Shown: positions 8,865 through 18,003, counted from the first letter of the stretch. The stretch: 64,000 nucleotides of DNA from JADCCX01 sp051649305 (GCA_051649305.1 JBOFGV010000044.1:62001-126000), one strand, 5' to 3'. The notes: generated by a model from the letters alone, not told the origin. Translations and numbers: made by a program.

Positions 8865-9698
8865 ATGGCTTACCTCACCACATCCGACGGCACACGTCTT
8901 CTCTACAAGGACTGGGGTCCCAAAGACGCCCAGCCAATCATGTTCCATCACGGCTGGCCGCTGAGCGCAGACGACTGGGACAACCAGATGCTGTTCTTTC
9001 TGTCCAAGGGCTATCGCGTCGTTGCGCATGATCGGCGTGGGCACGGCAGATCCGACCAGACCGATGCCGGCAACGATATGGACACCTATGCTGCGGATGT
9101 CGCGGAAGTCACGGAGGCGCTGAACCTGCAGGACGCGATCCATATCGGCCATTCGACCGGTGGAGGTGAAGTCACGCGCTATGTTGCACGCGCCAAACGC
9201 GGCAGGGTCGCAAAGGCTGTGCTGATAGGCGCCATTCCGCCCGTAATGGTGCGGTCCGCCGCGAACCCAGATGGCGTGCCGCATGAGGTTTTCGACGGGT
9301 TTCGCTCTGCATTGGCTGCGAACCGCGCCCAGTTCTTTCTCGATATACCAAATGGGCCATTCTACGGATTCAACCGAGAGAGCGCAAAGGTCAGCCAGGG
9401 CCTAATTGACAACTGGTGGCGTCAAGGCATGGCTGGCGGCGCAAAGGCGCACTACGACTGTATCGCCGCTTTCTCCGAGACGGACTTTACAGAGGATCTT
9501 AAGGCGATCACGGTCCCGGTCCTGATTTTGCACGGCGAGGATGATCAGGTCGTGCCAATCGAGAATTCGGCTCACAAGGCCATCAAGCTGGTGCGTGACG
9601 GCACTCTCATGACCTATCCAGGTCTTTCGCACGGCCTCTTCGCCACACACCCCGACCTTATCAACGCCGATCTGCTCGCGTTTGCGCGCTCAGCATGA
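8865..9698 (+). CDS. Alpha/beta hydrolase, non-haem chloroperoxidase type
   Basis: A 277-residue cytoplasmic alpha/beta hydrolase of the cofactor-free haloperoxidase/esterase family. The catalytic triad is visible: Ser97 in GHSTGGG, Asp227 in HGEDDQVVP and His256 in GLSHGLF. The oxyanion region HHGWPLSADDWDNQM near residues 28-42 is also typical. Members hydrolyse esters and can perhydrolyse acids to peracids; the natural substrate is usually unknown. The start is supported by AAGGA about 10 bases upstream. It opens a plus-strand cluster with a GST, a dioxygenase-esterase fusion and an AraC regulator, and has a decayed relative upstream at 8160-8370. Confidence 0.92.
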   Translation: MAYLTTSDGTRLLYKDWGPKDAQPIMFHHGWPLSADDWDNQMLFFLSKGYRVVAHDRRGHGRSDQTDAGNDMDTYAADVAEVTEALNLQDAIHIGHSTGGGEVTRYVARAKRGRVAKAVLIGAIPPVMVRSAANPDGVPHEVFDGFRSALAANRAQFFLDIPNGPFYGFNRESAKVSQGLIDNWWRQGMAGGAKAHYDCIAAFSETDFTEDLKAITVPVLILHGEDDQVVPIENSAHKAIKLVRDGTLMTYPGLSHGLFATHPDLINADLLAFARSA

Positions 9699-9733
9699 CG
9701 GGGCCAGCAATGAACTGAAAAGGACACGAAAAC

Positions 9734-10354
9734 ATGCCCACACTTTACTATGCTGTCGGTGCCTGCTCACTGGCACCGCACATCGTCCTTGAATGGATCG
9801 GCGCACCATATGAAGCCGTCAAGGTACAGTATGGCTCCAGGGAGCTTCTTGCTGTCAATCCAGCTGGCGCAGTGCCAACTCTTCAGGAAGATGATGGCTG
9901 GCTTCTGGCGCAGGCTGGAGCGATCCTTGACTACCTGGCATCCAAGCACCCCGAGGCCGGGCTGGCAGGTGGGGATAGCATGCGCGCCAAAGCGGAAGCA
10001 CATCGCTGGTCTGCCTTCTTCACTTCGGACGTTCACGCCTCCTTCTGGCCGATCTTCATGCCAGCCCGTTACACGACTGACGCAAGCGAGGCGGCCCGCC
10101 TGGCGGTGGTCGAAGCAGGTCACAAGCTGGTCGCCAAGCAGTTTGGCATTCTGAATCGCCACCTCGAAGGCCGGGAATACATCCTTGATGGAGGGCGTTC
10201 GGTTATCGATGCCTATTCCTTCCCGATGATCCGCTGGGCGACAAAGGTGTTGCCAGGCAGTCTGAGGGAATTCCCCAACGTGCAGGCGCTGCATGACAGG
10301 ATCAATGCCGATCCGGTGGTGCAGAAGGTCCTTGCGCGCGAGGAGGGCAAGTGA
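9734..10354 (+). CDS. Glutathione S-transferase, beta-class-like
   Basis: A 206-residue cytoplasmic glutathione S-transferase. The N-terminal thioredoxin-like domain begins MPTLYYAVGACSLAPHIVLE. Cys11 followed by Ser-Leu-Ala-Pro-His is the beta-class signature, in which this Cys contacts glutathione. NPAGAVPTL (the cis-Pro loop) and the SNAIL-like QAGAILDYL follow; the C-terminal helical domain runs from about residue 85. It lies 35 bp after the hydrolase and overlaps the end region of the next gene's ribosome site. The context suggests conjugation of quinones or other electrophiles. Confidence 0.92.
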   Translation: MPTLYYAVGACSLAPHIVLEWIGAPYEAVKVQYGSRELLAVNPAGAVPTLQEDDGWLLAQAGAILDYLASKHPEAGLAGGDSMRAKAEAHRWSAFFTSDVHASFWPIFMPARYTTDASEAARLAVVEAGHKLVAKQFGILNRHLEGREYILDGGRSVIDAYSFPMIRWATKVLPGSLREFPNVQALHDRINADPVVQKVLAREEGK

Positions 10355-10356
10355 CC

Positions 10357-12009
10357 ATGAGCGCCTTTGAAGGAGCTACCAGCGGCATTCACCACGTCAC
10401 CGGTATCACCGAAGATGTGCAAGCCAACGTTGATTTCTATGTCGGTTTCCTGGGCCTCAAGCTTGTCAAGCGGACTGGAGGCTATGCGGATGCCGAGCAA
10501 CTGCACCTGCTCTACGGCGACGGTCTTGGCAGTCCGGGATCGTTGCTCACCTTCCTGGTATGGCAGGCCACTGGCCGTGGCCGCACTGGCATCGGACAGG
10601 TGTCGGAAGTGGCGCTTGCCATATCGCCATATTCAATCGGTGATTGGCTGACCAAGGCGCTCGCTGCCAATGTCCCGCTTGAGGGACCAACACGTGAATT
10701 TGGAGAACCGGTCTTGCGGCTGAAAGATCCGGACGGGCTGATCGTGAAGTTGGTAGGCGTCGACATGCCGGCTGCGGCTCCGCTTCCGGACGCGCCTACC
10801 AGGTTGCGAGGCGTTACAATGTTGACTGACAAGGCAGCACAGACCGCAGAGTTCCTGACGCGTTTCGGATACAGGTACGCGCAGCGCGCTGGCTTAACAC
10901 AGCGCATGGTGTCCGATACCGATATCGTGGACGTCAGGGAGGTGTCCGGCTTTCTGCCATCCGTTCCGGGCGCTGGAGTGCCAGACCATGTGGCATTCCG
11001 TGCGAGGGATGCGGATGCTGTCCGGTCCATGCGGCTCTCGCTCAAGGACTATGGGCCGACCGAGGTCCATGACCGGAAGTACTTCCTGTCGCTGTATGTT
11101 CGTGATCCTGCAGGAATTCTTCTGGAGTATGCAACAGACGACCCGGGTTTGACCGTTGATGAAGCATCCGAAGCGCTTGGTCAGACACTGTTTTTGCCAC
11201 CTCATGATGCTGACCGTGCAGAAGACCTGAAGGTCATGCTCCCGCAATTTGCACTGCCAGGCGAAATGAGGTTCCTGGCCCGCAACCTTCCTTTCATTCA
11301 CCGCTTGAACCGGCCAGACGATCCCGACGGCACGACCTTGGTTCTGCTGCATGGTACGGGTGGAAACGAAGCCGACCTGATGCCGATCGCCCGACGTGTT
11401 GCACCGCGTGCAACGCTGCTCGGCGTGCGTGGCCGAGCGACCGAGGAAGGAACCAATCGTTGGTTCCGCCGTTTTGATGCTGTGACATTCGATCAGGCGG
11501 ACATCCGTAGCGAAGCCGAAGCATTTGCAGCGTTCGTTGAAGGTGCAGTAGCCGGTTACGGTCTCAATGCTGAGAGACTTAACTTCCTCGGTTACTCGAA
11601 CGGGGCAAATTTGCTGGCTGCAGTCATCCAACTTCATCCCGGCATCGTGCGCCGCGCGGTGTTGCTGCGCAGCATCCAGGCACTGGAGAACCCACCATCT
11701 ACAGACCTTTCCGAAACGGGCATTTTGATGCTCGATGGACGTGATGATCCCTTTGTCCATAAGGCGTCAACGCTTGCAGATGACCTGAGGGCGCGAGGCG
11801 CAAAGGTCGAGACCCGAATGCTGGCAGCCAACCATGGGCTGTCCGTCGCGGACGTCACTGAGACGGCACAATGGCTTCGGTACAACCTTTCTGACTTGAC
11901 GTCTGTTGAGGTCACCAGACCCCACAGCGCTTTCCCGAACGCACCGTCCATGGCTGCCTCACTGCATGAAGTTGAAGCAGCTCTAACTCACAACAGGAGT
12001 AAACAATGA
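10357..12009 (+). CDS. Fusion of glyoxalase/VOC ring-cleaving dioxygenase and esterase (MhqO-MhqD-like)
   Basis: A 550-residue protein with two enzymes in one chain. Residues 1 to about 310 hold two VOC (glyoxalase-fold) modules, starting GIHHVTGITEDVQANVDFY and near residue 148 LRGVTMLTDKAAQTAEFL, as in MhqO/YdfO-type dioxygenases. Residues about 325-550 form a phospholipase/carboxylesterase-type alpha/beta hydrolase with LVLLHGTGGNEADL, the nucleophile Ser414 in GYSNGA, an acid residue in DGRDDPF and His in NHGLS, as in MhqD/YodD-type esterases. In Bacillus these are separate proteins of the quinone-stress response. The start at ATG 10357 has GGAGGG 9 bases upstream and beats GTG 10351. The end overlaps the next gene by 4 bp. 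Confidence 0.88.
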   Translation: MSAFEGATSGIHHVTGITEDVQANVDFYVGFLGLKLVKRTGGYADAEQLHLLYGDGLGSPGSLLTFLVWQATGRGRTGIGQVSEVALAISPYSIGDWLTKALAANVPLEGPTREFGEPVLRLKDPDGLIVKLVGVDMPAAAPLPDAPTRLRGVTMLTDKAAQTAEFLTRFGYRYAQRAGLTQRMVSDTDIVDVREVSGFLPSVPGAGVPDHVAFRARDADAVRSMRLSLKDYGPTEVHDRKYFLSLYVRDPAGILLEYATDDPGLTVDEASEALGQTLFLPPHDADRAEDLKVMLPQFALPGEMRFLARNLPFIHRLNRPDDPDGTTLVLLHGTGGNEADLMPIARRVAPRATLLGVRGRATEEGTNRWFRRFDAVTFDQADIRSEAEAFAAFVEGAVAGYGLNAERLNFLGYSNGANLLAAVIQLHPGIVRRAVLLRSIQALENPPSTDLSETGILMLDGRDDPFVHKASTLADDLRARGAKVETRMLAANHGLSVADVTETAQWLRYNLSDLTSVEVTRPHSAFPNAPSMAASLHEVEAALTHNRSKQ

Positions 12010-12422
12010 GCAATCTGTCGACATCAGCCGAACTATTTCGTCAAAGCCTCGAGAGATTTCTTGCCAAAGACATGAAGGGTTGGTCAGAGTTTTGTGACGA
12101 AAATGTCGTCGCTGAGTTTCCGTTTGCGCCGGAGGGCTCGCCCAGAAGGCTGGAAGGCCGCGAGGCCTTTTACGAGTATCTCCGCAATTATCCAGACGTC
12201 ATTGATATTCGCTCGATCCCGAACCTTCGAGTTTATGCGACGGATGACCCGAACGTCGTCATCGCAGAATGGAGCGCATCCGGTCAGGTTCTCGCAAACG
12301 GCAATGCCTACGAAATGAGCTACGCCACGTTCGTGACCTTCAAGGACGGGCTGATCATCAGCTATCGTGAGTACTGGAACCCGCTCGCATTTATGGAGGC
12401 CATGAGCGGAGCGGAGTTTTAA
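12006..12422 (+). CDS. SnoaL-like / NTF2-fold protein
   Basis: A 138-residue protein of the NTF2-like superfamily (SnoaL or ketosteroid-isomerase-related). It has the typical opening helix with RQSLERFLAKDMKGWSEFCDE and then VVAEFPFAPEGSPRRLEGREAFYEYL, with a C-terminal block ISYREYWNPLAFMEAM. Members include isomerases, hydratases and small-molecule-binding proteins, so the reaction cannot be named. CAGGAG lies 6 bases before the ATG, and the ATG overlaps the stop of the dioxygenase-esterase fusion, indicating coupled translation and a shared pathway. Confidence 0.85.
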   Translation: MSNLSTSAELFRQSLERFLAKDMKGWSEFCDENVVAEFPFAPEGSPRRLEGREAFYEYLRNYPDVIDIRSIPNLRVYATDDPNVVIAEWSASGQVLANGNAYEMSYATFVTFKDGLIISYREYWNPLAFMEAMSGAEF

Positions 12423-12681
12423 GCGCCACCTGGCCATCCATGTGCTGCCAGACGTTCCTGCCCATTTCATTTTCATGTGCAGTAATTGGGCCGCAAGATC
12501 GGCACGCAGACCGCAGCTTCTGCGCCGCGACAAACTCCGTCGCGGGCTAGAACTCTCATCGAGAAGCAGGCGGACTTTCGTTCCGATTGGAACTGATACG
12601 AATGAGGACGCAGTTCGAGTGCTTCTCGTCATCAAGCGATATGGCCGCATTTCGCGGATTTCTTTTCAAAGGAGGATGGAA

Positions 12682-14472
12682 ATGACCAAGAAACTTTCGA
12701 TCGCCACACCAGAAACTCACTTGCCTTCTGGCAACCATGCGCAGTCCATAAATGAGACTGCCGGTGCAGACCTCATTGTATTCAATGCAAACATTTTCAC
12801 AGGTAATCTCGCCCAGCCCGAAGCGTCCGCCTTTGCTGTCAAAAATGGACGCATCTACGTGGTCGGTGCAGATGATGAGATTCTCGGTCTGAAGAACTCC
12901 GGCACTCAGATCATCGACGCCGGCGGGCGCAGACTGATCCCAAGCATCAACGACGCACACATGCACCTGCTCAATGAAGCCAACTACACCTACAATGTGA
13001 GGTGGGATGGCGTTCCGACGCTTGCATTGGCATTGACAATGCTGAGCGAGCAGGCAGAGCGAACACCTGACGGGCACTGGGTCAAGGTGATCGGAGGCTG
13101 GTCACCCTACCAGTTTAAGGAAAATCGCTTTCCGACCATGGATGAGCTTCGTCAGGCGGTGCCGAACCGTCCCCTGCTCGTGCAATATGCCTACAACCGC
13201 GTTTTCATGAATGACTTGGCAATGGTGGCGCTCGGCGTGGAGACGGATCGCTTTCCCGACATTCAGGTCATCGACTTCGAGAAGGACGGCAACGGAAAAT
13301 ACACGGGTGTCGTCTACGGCGACACATTCGGCTTTCTCGCCTTGGAGACGCTGGTCCCCCAGCCCACGTTTGAGGAGCAACTGAGTTCTCTGGTCCATAC
13401 TATCCACGGCCTCAACCGTTTCGGGGTGACCTCCGTGTTCGATTGCGGCAGCAGGGGCTATCCCGCCGCCCATGTCACCGCAGAAACCCTGATGCGCCAA
13501 AACCGTTTCAATTTGCGCCTTTCTTTTGTGGACATGCAGTTCGGCAGTGCCAGCATGGTCGACGCAGAAATCAACGCCATCACGACGACCACGCCAATGA
13601 GCCCCGGGCAGAATTTGAATCCGTCTGTTACACATGGCCACGTATTTCGAGGCGCGAAGGCGCTGGAGGGCGAAGTGCATGATCACGAAAATTTTGATCG
13701 CCCAGCGGTCATCCTCGATCCGGTCCGGATCCATCGGCACGTCGAGGAAGATATCGCAAAGCTGGTTCGGCGGCGGATCCCATTCCGCATGCACATCAGC
13801 TACAACGAGAACATCACTCCTTTTCTCGATGCTATGGAGAAGATGAACGAGACCACTCCGCTAGATGGGTTGAAGTGGAGCATCGAGCACGCCGAGACGA
13901 TCACCCCGGAGAATATCTTCAGGGTCAAGGCGCTCGGCGGCGGAATTGCCCTTGATCCCAAGATGGCGTTGCACGGCGATGCATTTATCAAGACCTACAG
14001 CCGGGAGAAGGCGCTTGAAACGCCACGTCTGCGTGCGCTCGTCGACAGCGGGATACCTTTGGCCATGACGACCGATGCGTTTCGGGCCACTACCTACAAC
14101 CCCTGGGTCGCTATCAGCTGGATAGTCACGGGAAAGTCGGTCTCCGGCAATGAGGTTCTCGCTAAACACAACCGTCTCTCCCGGGTCGAGGCGCTGAACC
14201 TGTTCACCCGGGGCGCTGCGTGGTTCACGGACGCCGAGGCTGAACTGGGCAGGATTGCGCCGGGCAACCTTGCTGACTTCGCTCTTTTGGACAGGGACTA
14301 TTTCAGCGTGCCGGAAGACGAGATCAAGCTTGTTACCTCGGTCTTGACTGTATTGGGTGGCCGGGTGGTATTTGGAGGGCAGGAGTACAGTGCCTTCACG
14401 CCGCCACTTTCCGATGTTCTGCCTAACTGGTCGCCGATCAGGTATTTTGGTGGCTACTACACTGACAAGTGA
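12682..14472 (+). CDS. Amidohydrolase family protein, YtcJ type
   Basis: A 596-residue metal-dependent amidohydrolase of the YtcJ/amidohydrolase_3 group. It has the N-terminal composite beta-sandwich (DLIVFNANIFTGN...), the metal-binding HMH equivalent in INDAHMHLLNEAN, the later IEHAE and MTTDAF motifs near the C-terminal half of the barrel, and the closing APGNLADFALLDRDYF. The substrate range of this group is wide and not predictable. GGAGG at 12671-12675 sits 6 bases before the chosen ATG; the longer upstream frame and the ATG at 12676 are too close to it or lack a site. It is separated from the SnoaL-like gene by about 260 bp. Confidence 0.88.
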   Translation: MTKKLSIATPETHLPSGNHAQSINETAGADLIVFNANIFTGNLAQPEASAFAVKNGRIYVVGADDEILGLKNSGTQIIDAGGRRLIPSINDAHMHLLNEANYTYNVRWDGVPTLALALTMLSEQAERTPDGHWVKVIGGWSPYQFKENRFPTMDELRQAVPNRPLLVQYAYNRVFMNDLAMVALGVETDRFPDIQVIDFEKDGNGKYTGVVYGDTFGFLALETLVPQPTFEEQLSSLVHTIHGLNRFGVTSVFDCGSRGYPAAHVTAETLMRQNRFNLRLSFVDMQFGSASMVDAEINAITTTTPMSPGQNLNPSVTHGHVFRGAKALEGEVHDHENFDRPAVILDPVRIHRHVEEDIAKLVRRRIPFRMHISYNENITPFLDAMEKMNETTPLDGLKWSIEHAETITPENIFRVKALGGGIALDPKMALHGDAFIKTYSREKALETPRLRALVDSGIPLAMTTDAFRATTYNPWVAISWIVTGKSVSGNEVLAKHNRLSRVEALNLFTRGAAWFTDAEAELGRIAPGNLADFALLDRDYFSVPEDEIKLVTSVLTVLGGRVVFGGQEYSAFTPPLSDVLPNWSPIRYFGGYYTDK

Positions 14473-14546
14473 GCTATGAGCGGAATGCGGTCCGGTAGGC
14501 TGCTCAGATTGGGGCGACGATAGCCATCTCGATAGGAGTGACTGCA

Positions 14547-15458
14547 ATGACAGGTTCTGCCCATTCGTCATTCGCCCAATGGTACTGTGCAAGCCGACAG
14601 GCATCCTTTATCCGCACAATGAAATCCCCCGGCGGGGTCCTCAATCTTCTTGAAGTCGAACGACCAGCTGGCGACATGTCTCGGCCAGCATTGCCTGATC
14701 TCGTCCTATGTCAGGACCTGCTTGGTGGCAGCCGTGTTCGTGGCGACGCGGGAGGCGGGCGCTTCGATGTGAAGAGTCGGAAGGGCGCTTTTTTTCTCTC
14801 TGCGCCAAACTTCCCTCATACTTCCATCATTGACGACAGCCATCGTCTTAGAGGCTTGGTATTTCCCTTGGCGCAGTGGCAAAGCGTGCTTGATGAAGCC
14901 ACCGACGGTTCGGTTTCGTGGGAATCACCACACCTGTACAAAGGGCTATTTCACTCGCCGTCCATTCAGTCATCGCTACGGCACCTGTGGGCTCTGTGTG
15001 ACGATGAAGGGGCGCCGTCGCGCCTGCTGGCACGGGCTGCCGGCTGCGAGATCCTCGCCGAATTGTGCCGGTTGAACGGGGCAGCTTTTGCGCCCTCGAG
15101 GGGCGGGCTTGCTCCCTGGGCAGAACGTCGCTGCTTGGAGTTGATGCACGCGCGGCTGTCCGAAGACATCAGCCTCGACGAGTTGGCCGCCGAAGCGCGA
15201 CTGTCGCCGTTCCATTTCGCACGCATGTTCAAGCAGAGCGTGGGAGTGCCGCCAAGAGTGTACCTTACGCGACTGAGAATCGAGAAAGCTTGTGAGCTTC
15301 TCGAACAGACGGACCTTCCGGTCACTGAGATTGCCTTCGATGTCGGTTATTCATCCAATCAGGTTCTGGCCCGGGTCTTCTTTAAACATCAGCACATGAG
15401 CCCCATCGACTATCGCCGGGTGGTGCGCGATCCGGTTCGTTCGATCGCGCTGCAGTAA
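14547..15458 (+). CDS. AraC-family transcriptional regulator
   Basis: A 303-residue regulator with two C-terminal helix-turn-helix motifs in the last 100 residues: ISLDELAAEARLSPFHFARM with FKQSVGVPPRVYL, then LPVTEIAFDVGYSSNQVLAR. The N-terminal 190 residues form the effector domain, similar to other AraC regulators next to short-chain or amidohydrolase enzymes. AGGAG at 14534-14538 lies 8 bases before the ATG at 14547. It ends the plus-strand detoxification cluster and is the obvious candidate for its control. Confidence 0.9.
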   Translation: MTGSAHSSFAQWYCASRQASFIRTMKSPGGVLNLLEVERPAGDMSRPALPDLVLCQDLLGGSRVRGDAGGGRFDVKSRKGAFFLSAPNFPHTSIIDDSHRLRGLVFPLAQWQSVLDEATDGSVSWESPHLYKGLFHSPSIQSSLRHLWALCDDEGAPSRLLARAAGCEILAELCRLNGAAFAPSRGGLAPWAERRCLELMHARLSEDISLDELAAEARLSPFHFARMFKQSVGVPPRVYLTRLRIEKACELLEQTDLPVTEIAFDVGYSSNQVLARVFFKHQHMSPIDYRRVVRDPVRSIALQ

Positions 15459-15973
15459 CCTTCCTCGGAGCCGCTGACGTGCTGCTGTGAACGTCCGCTG
15501 TTCGGGAAAACTGCTGAGATTACGCGACGCAGCGATGGTCCGCTTCGGGCGCAGGGCGGGCGAGGTGAACAATTACTGGTTCTGTCCGCAATAGGGGCAA
15601 AGCGTTTGATATCTATCTGCTCGAAGAGTGCAAGTTCATCGTTGGCTAAAATGCCAAGGTAGCGGATGTACTTTCCAGTTTGTATGCACGAGCAACAGCC
15701 TATGAATATTCAGGCTACCGGTGCGCTTGTAGACCATAGCAACCTTGGTTCGGCGCAGACTGTGTTTGCGCCATAGGCGATAGAGGTAAGTCCGGCATAC
15801 TCAACCCAGTCGGATCCGGCCATACTGCTTACGCGTAGCGACCCAACAAGCATCTCACAGACTGGATCGGTCAATTCGGACTGCACCATTTCTGAGGAAT
15901 ACAATTTGTGAGCAGGTCAGTTCTTTGGCGAGCTCAAAAAAGCTATGTCCTATCACAAGCTTTGAGCCTCAAC
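15459..15973. other. Gene-poor stretch between AraC and LacI genes
   Basis: About 515 bases lying downstream of both flanking genes (convergent ends). I see no gene, strong hairpin terminator or repeat. A 64-codon minus-strand frame at 15710-15904 has no ribosome site and no family resemblance, so I did not call it. Confidence 0.45.
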
Positions 15974-16993
15974 TCAGTCATTCTTCGCGAACCCAATTGA
16001 ATTTCGAATGACCAACAATGGGGAAACGACGTCGAAGCGAAGAACAAGATTTTCCTTACGGATAGACCCAAGCACCAATTTACCTGCCCTGCGTCCCAGT
16101 TCCTCGGGATTGATCCGTATGGTGCTCAAAGGCGGTTCTACAAGATCCATGAGCGGCATATCATTGTAGCCAATGATAGAAATATCGTCAGGGCAGCGAA
16201 GGCCCATTTCGGCAACCGCAGCATAGGCGCCAAGCGCAAGCAAGTCGTTTGCCACGGCAATTGCCGTCACTTTGTGTTTCGTCAGCAACTTGCACGCAGC
16301 GACAGTGCCGCTCGTTCGGTTGTAGGCGTCTGCAATGATAATCGGGGCATCCTCAAGCCCAAGAGCTTTGATCGCCTCCATGAAGCCATCCATTCGCCAA
16401 CGTCCTGTCGATACATTCTGCGGGCCTGCAATATGGCCGATCCGGCGATGACCAAGGGCAGCAAGCTGCTCGACGGCAAGCCGCATACCTTGATAGTCGT
16501 CTGAGACAACCGAATGCGTGCGGAGAACCGCTTCTGCACGATTGACGAGCACAAGAGGCACGCCCGAACGCAGGCATAATGAGACAACGGGATCGACCAG
16601 CTCGGCGCTGGCGGACACGAGCCCCTCGACTCCGCGCGCCAGCAGCTGTTCCGCAACGGACAGCGCTTTCGAGCCCTTGACGCCAGCATTGGCAATGATG
16701 GCCGCATATCCTTCTTCCGCGAGTGCTTCTTCAACGCCTTGAAGGATGGGGCCAAAGACAGGATTGGCTACATCTGGCAGGATGACGCCAACAAGCCGTG
16801 AACGGCCAGTTCGCAGTGCCGCAGCGCCTATGTTGCGCCGGTAACCAAGACGTTGCGCCGCTTCTTCAATATGGCGCACAACATCGTCAGCAATCAAATG
16901 CTTGCGGGCTGGGTCCAGTGCACGGGAGGCCGTCGAGACATGAACTCCCGCCGTGGCGGCAATCACTTTGAGGGTTGGCGCTGCCTGTTTCAT
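15974..16993 (-). CDS. LacI-family transcriptional regulator
   Basis: A 339-residue LacI/GalR-type repressor. The N-terminal helix-turn-helix reads LKVIAATAGVHVSTASRALD with the hinge GYRRNIGAAALRTGRS, and the periplasmic-binding-protein-like effector domain starts LVGVILPDVANPVFGPILQG. I chose the ATG at 16993, which puts the HTH directly at the N terminus as usual; the frame can be extended to a TTG at 17059 inside the operator, which is unlikely. It is divergent from the hydroxyquinol-type dioxygenase operon, with two perfect operator palindromes between them, so it most likely represses that operon and itself. Confidence 0.9.
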   Translation of the reverse strand: MKQAAPTLKVIAATAGVHVSTASRALDPARKHLIADDVVRHIEEAAQRLGYRRNIGAAALRTGRSRLVGVILPDVANPVFGPILQGVEEALAEEGYAAIIANAGVKGSKALSVAEQLLARGVEGLVSASAELVDPVVSLCLRSGVPLVLVNRAEAVLRTHSVVSDDYQGMRLAVEQLAALGHRRIGHIAGPQNVSTGRWRMDGFMEAIKALGLEDAPIIIADAYNRTSGTVAACKLLTKHKVTAIAVANDLLALGAYAAVAEMGLRCPDDISIIGYNDMPLMDLVEPPLSTIRINPEELGRRAGKLVLGSIRKENLVLRFDVVSPLLVIRNSIGFAKND

Positions 16994-17054
16994 CTGGAGG
17001 AATGGATCTCGCGAACTGTCGGACTGCTTGATTGTAGAATAAGGTGTTGACTTT

Positions 17055-17090
17055 TGCAAACGTTTGCATTTATCTCTGCAAACGTTTGCA
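17055..17090. promoter_or_regulatory. Twin LacI-family operators
   Basis: The perfect palindrome TGCAAACGTTTGCA occurs twice, at 17055-17068 and 17077-17090. The centres are 22 bp apart, about two helical turns. The flanks are also symmetric (CTTT before the first copy, AAAG after the second). The pair lies between the divergent LacI gene and dioxygenase operon, and a central CG in a 14-bp palindrome is the typical LacI-family operator form. That two dimers bind side by side on one helix face is inference. Confidence 0.85.
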
Positions 17091-17112
17091 AAAGTTATTG
17101 CGCGGAGCGACG

Positions 17113-18003
17113 ATGATTATCGACAGGCAAGAGCAAGTTACAGATGCGGTGCTTGCAGCCATGGCGAAAACGCCAAATGTGCGCCTGCGAGAGATCATGG
17201 CCGCTTTCGTCAAGCATCTCCACGCCTTTGCCCGCGATGTGAAACTCACCGAGCCGGAATGGGAAAAGGCAATCGAGATGATCGCCGGATTGGGGCAGGC
17301 GACGACAGACACCCACAACGAGGTGGTCCTCGCATCCGACGTTGTGGGGCTCTCAACGCTTGTCTGTCTGCTCAACAATGGCGACGCCGGCAACACGGAA
17401 ACAGCAGCTGCCTTGCTTGGCCCCTTCTGGCGCATGCACTCGCCAAAAACCGCGCCAGGTGGCTCCATCGTCCGCTCGCCAACACCGGGTGCGGCGCTGT
17501 TCGCGCAAGGCCTCGTGCGCAATGCGAAAGGCGAGCCGCTGTCCGGCGTTGAAGTCGATATCTGGCAGGCATCGCCGACTGGCATGTATGAAAATCAAGA
17601 CGACGCACAGACGGATATGAACCTGCGTGGCAAGTTCACAACTGGCAAAGATGGACGGTTTTCGTTCCGTTCGGTCAAACCTGCTGGCTATCCTGTGCCG
17701 GTGCATGGCCCCATCGGCATACTGTTGAAGGCACAGAAGCGGCATCCCTACCGCCCGGCGCATCTGCATTTCCTGCTCTACAAAAAAGGCTACAAGACAT
17801 TGGTGACGCAGGTCTTTGTTGATGACGACAAATTCCTGCAGTCTGATGTCGTGTTTGGTGTCACCAGCCCTCTTATCGGTGGCTTTGAGAAAAAGAAGGG
17901 CAAAGCACCAGCGGCCGATGTCAAAGGCCCCTGGTACGCACTGGACTACACCTTTGTCATGGAGCCCGGCAAAGCTGTGCTTCCTGTCCCACCGATCAAA
18001 TGA
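17113..18003 (+). CDS. Intradiol dioxygenase, hydroxyquinol 1,2-dioxygenase type
   Basis: A 296-residue Fe(III) intradiol ring-cleavage dioxygenase, which opens a catechol-type ring between the two hydroxyl-bearing carbons; hydroxyquinol would give maleylacetate. The four iron ligands are visible as Tyr159 (PTGMYENQ), Tyr193 (GYPVPVHGP), His217 and His219 (RPAHLHF). The N-terminal helical dimerisation domain (about residues 1-100) contains the family block VCLLNNGDAGNTETAAALLGPFWR, split here only by small changes. GGAG lies about 6 bases before the ATG at 17113; the longer frame from 17044 would start inside the operators. First gene of the operon. Confidence 0.92.
   Translation: MIIDRQEQVTDAVLAAMAKTPNVRLREIMAAFVKHLHAFARDVKLTEPEWEKAIEMIAGLGQATTDTHNEVVLASDVVGLSTLVCLLNNGDAGNTETAAALLGPFWRMHSPKTAPGGSIVRSPTPGAALFAQGLVRNAKGEPLSGVEVDIWQASPTGMYENQDDAQTDMNLRGKFTTGKDGRFSFRSVKPAGYPVPVHGPIGILLKAQKRHPYRPAHLHFLLYKKGYKTLVTQVFVDDDKFLQSDVVFGVTSPLIGGFEKKKGKAPAADVKGPWYALDYTFVMEPGKAVLPVPPIK

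Noticed and set aside
12442..12681. N-terminal extension of the YtcJ-type amidohydrolase by 80 codons
   Set aside because: The extension has no ribosome site and no family similarity, while GGAGG sits 6 bases before ATG 12682.
15710..15904. 64-codon minus-strand frame in the gene-poor stretch after the AraC gene
   Set aside because: No ribosome site, no family resemblance, and the surrounding region looks non-coding.
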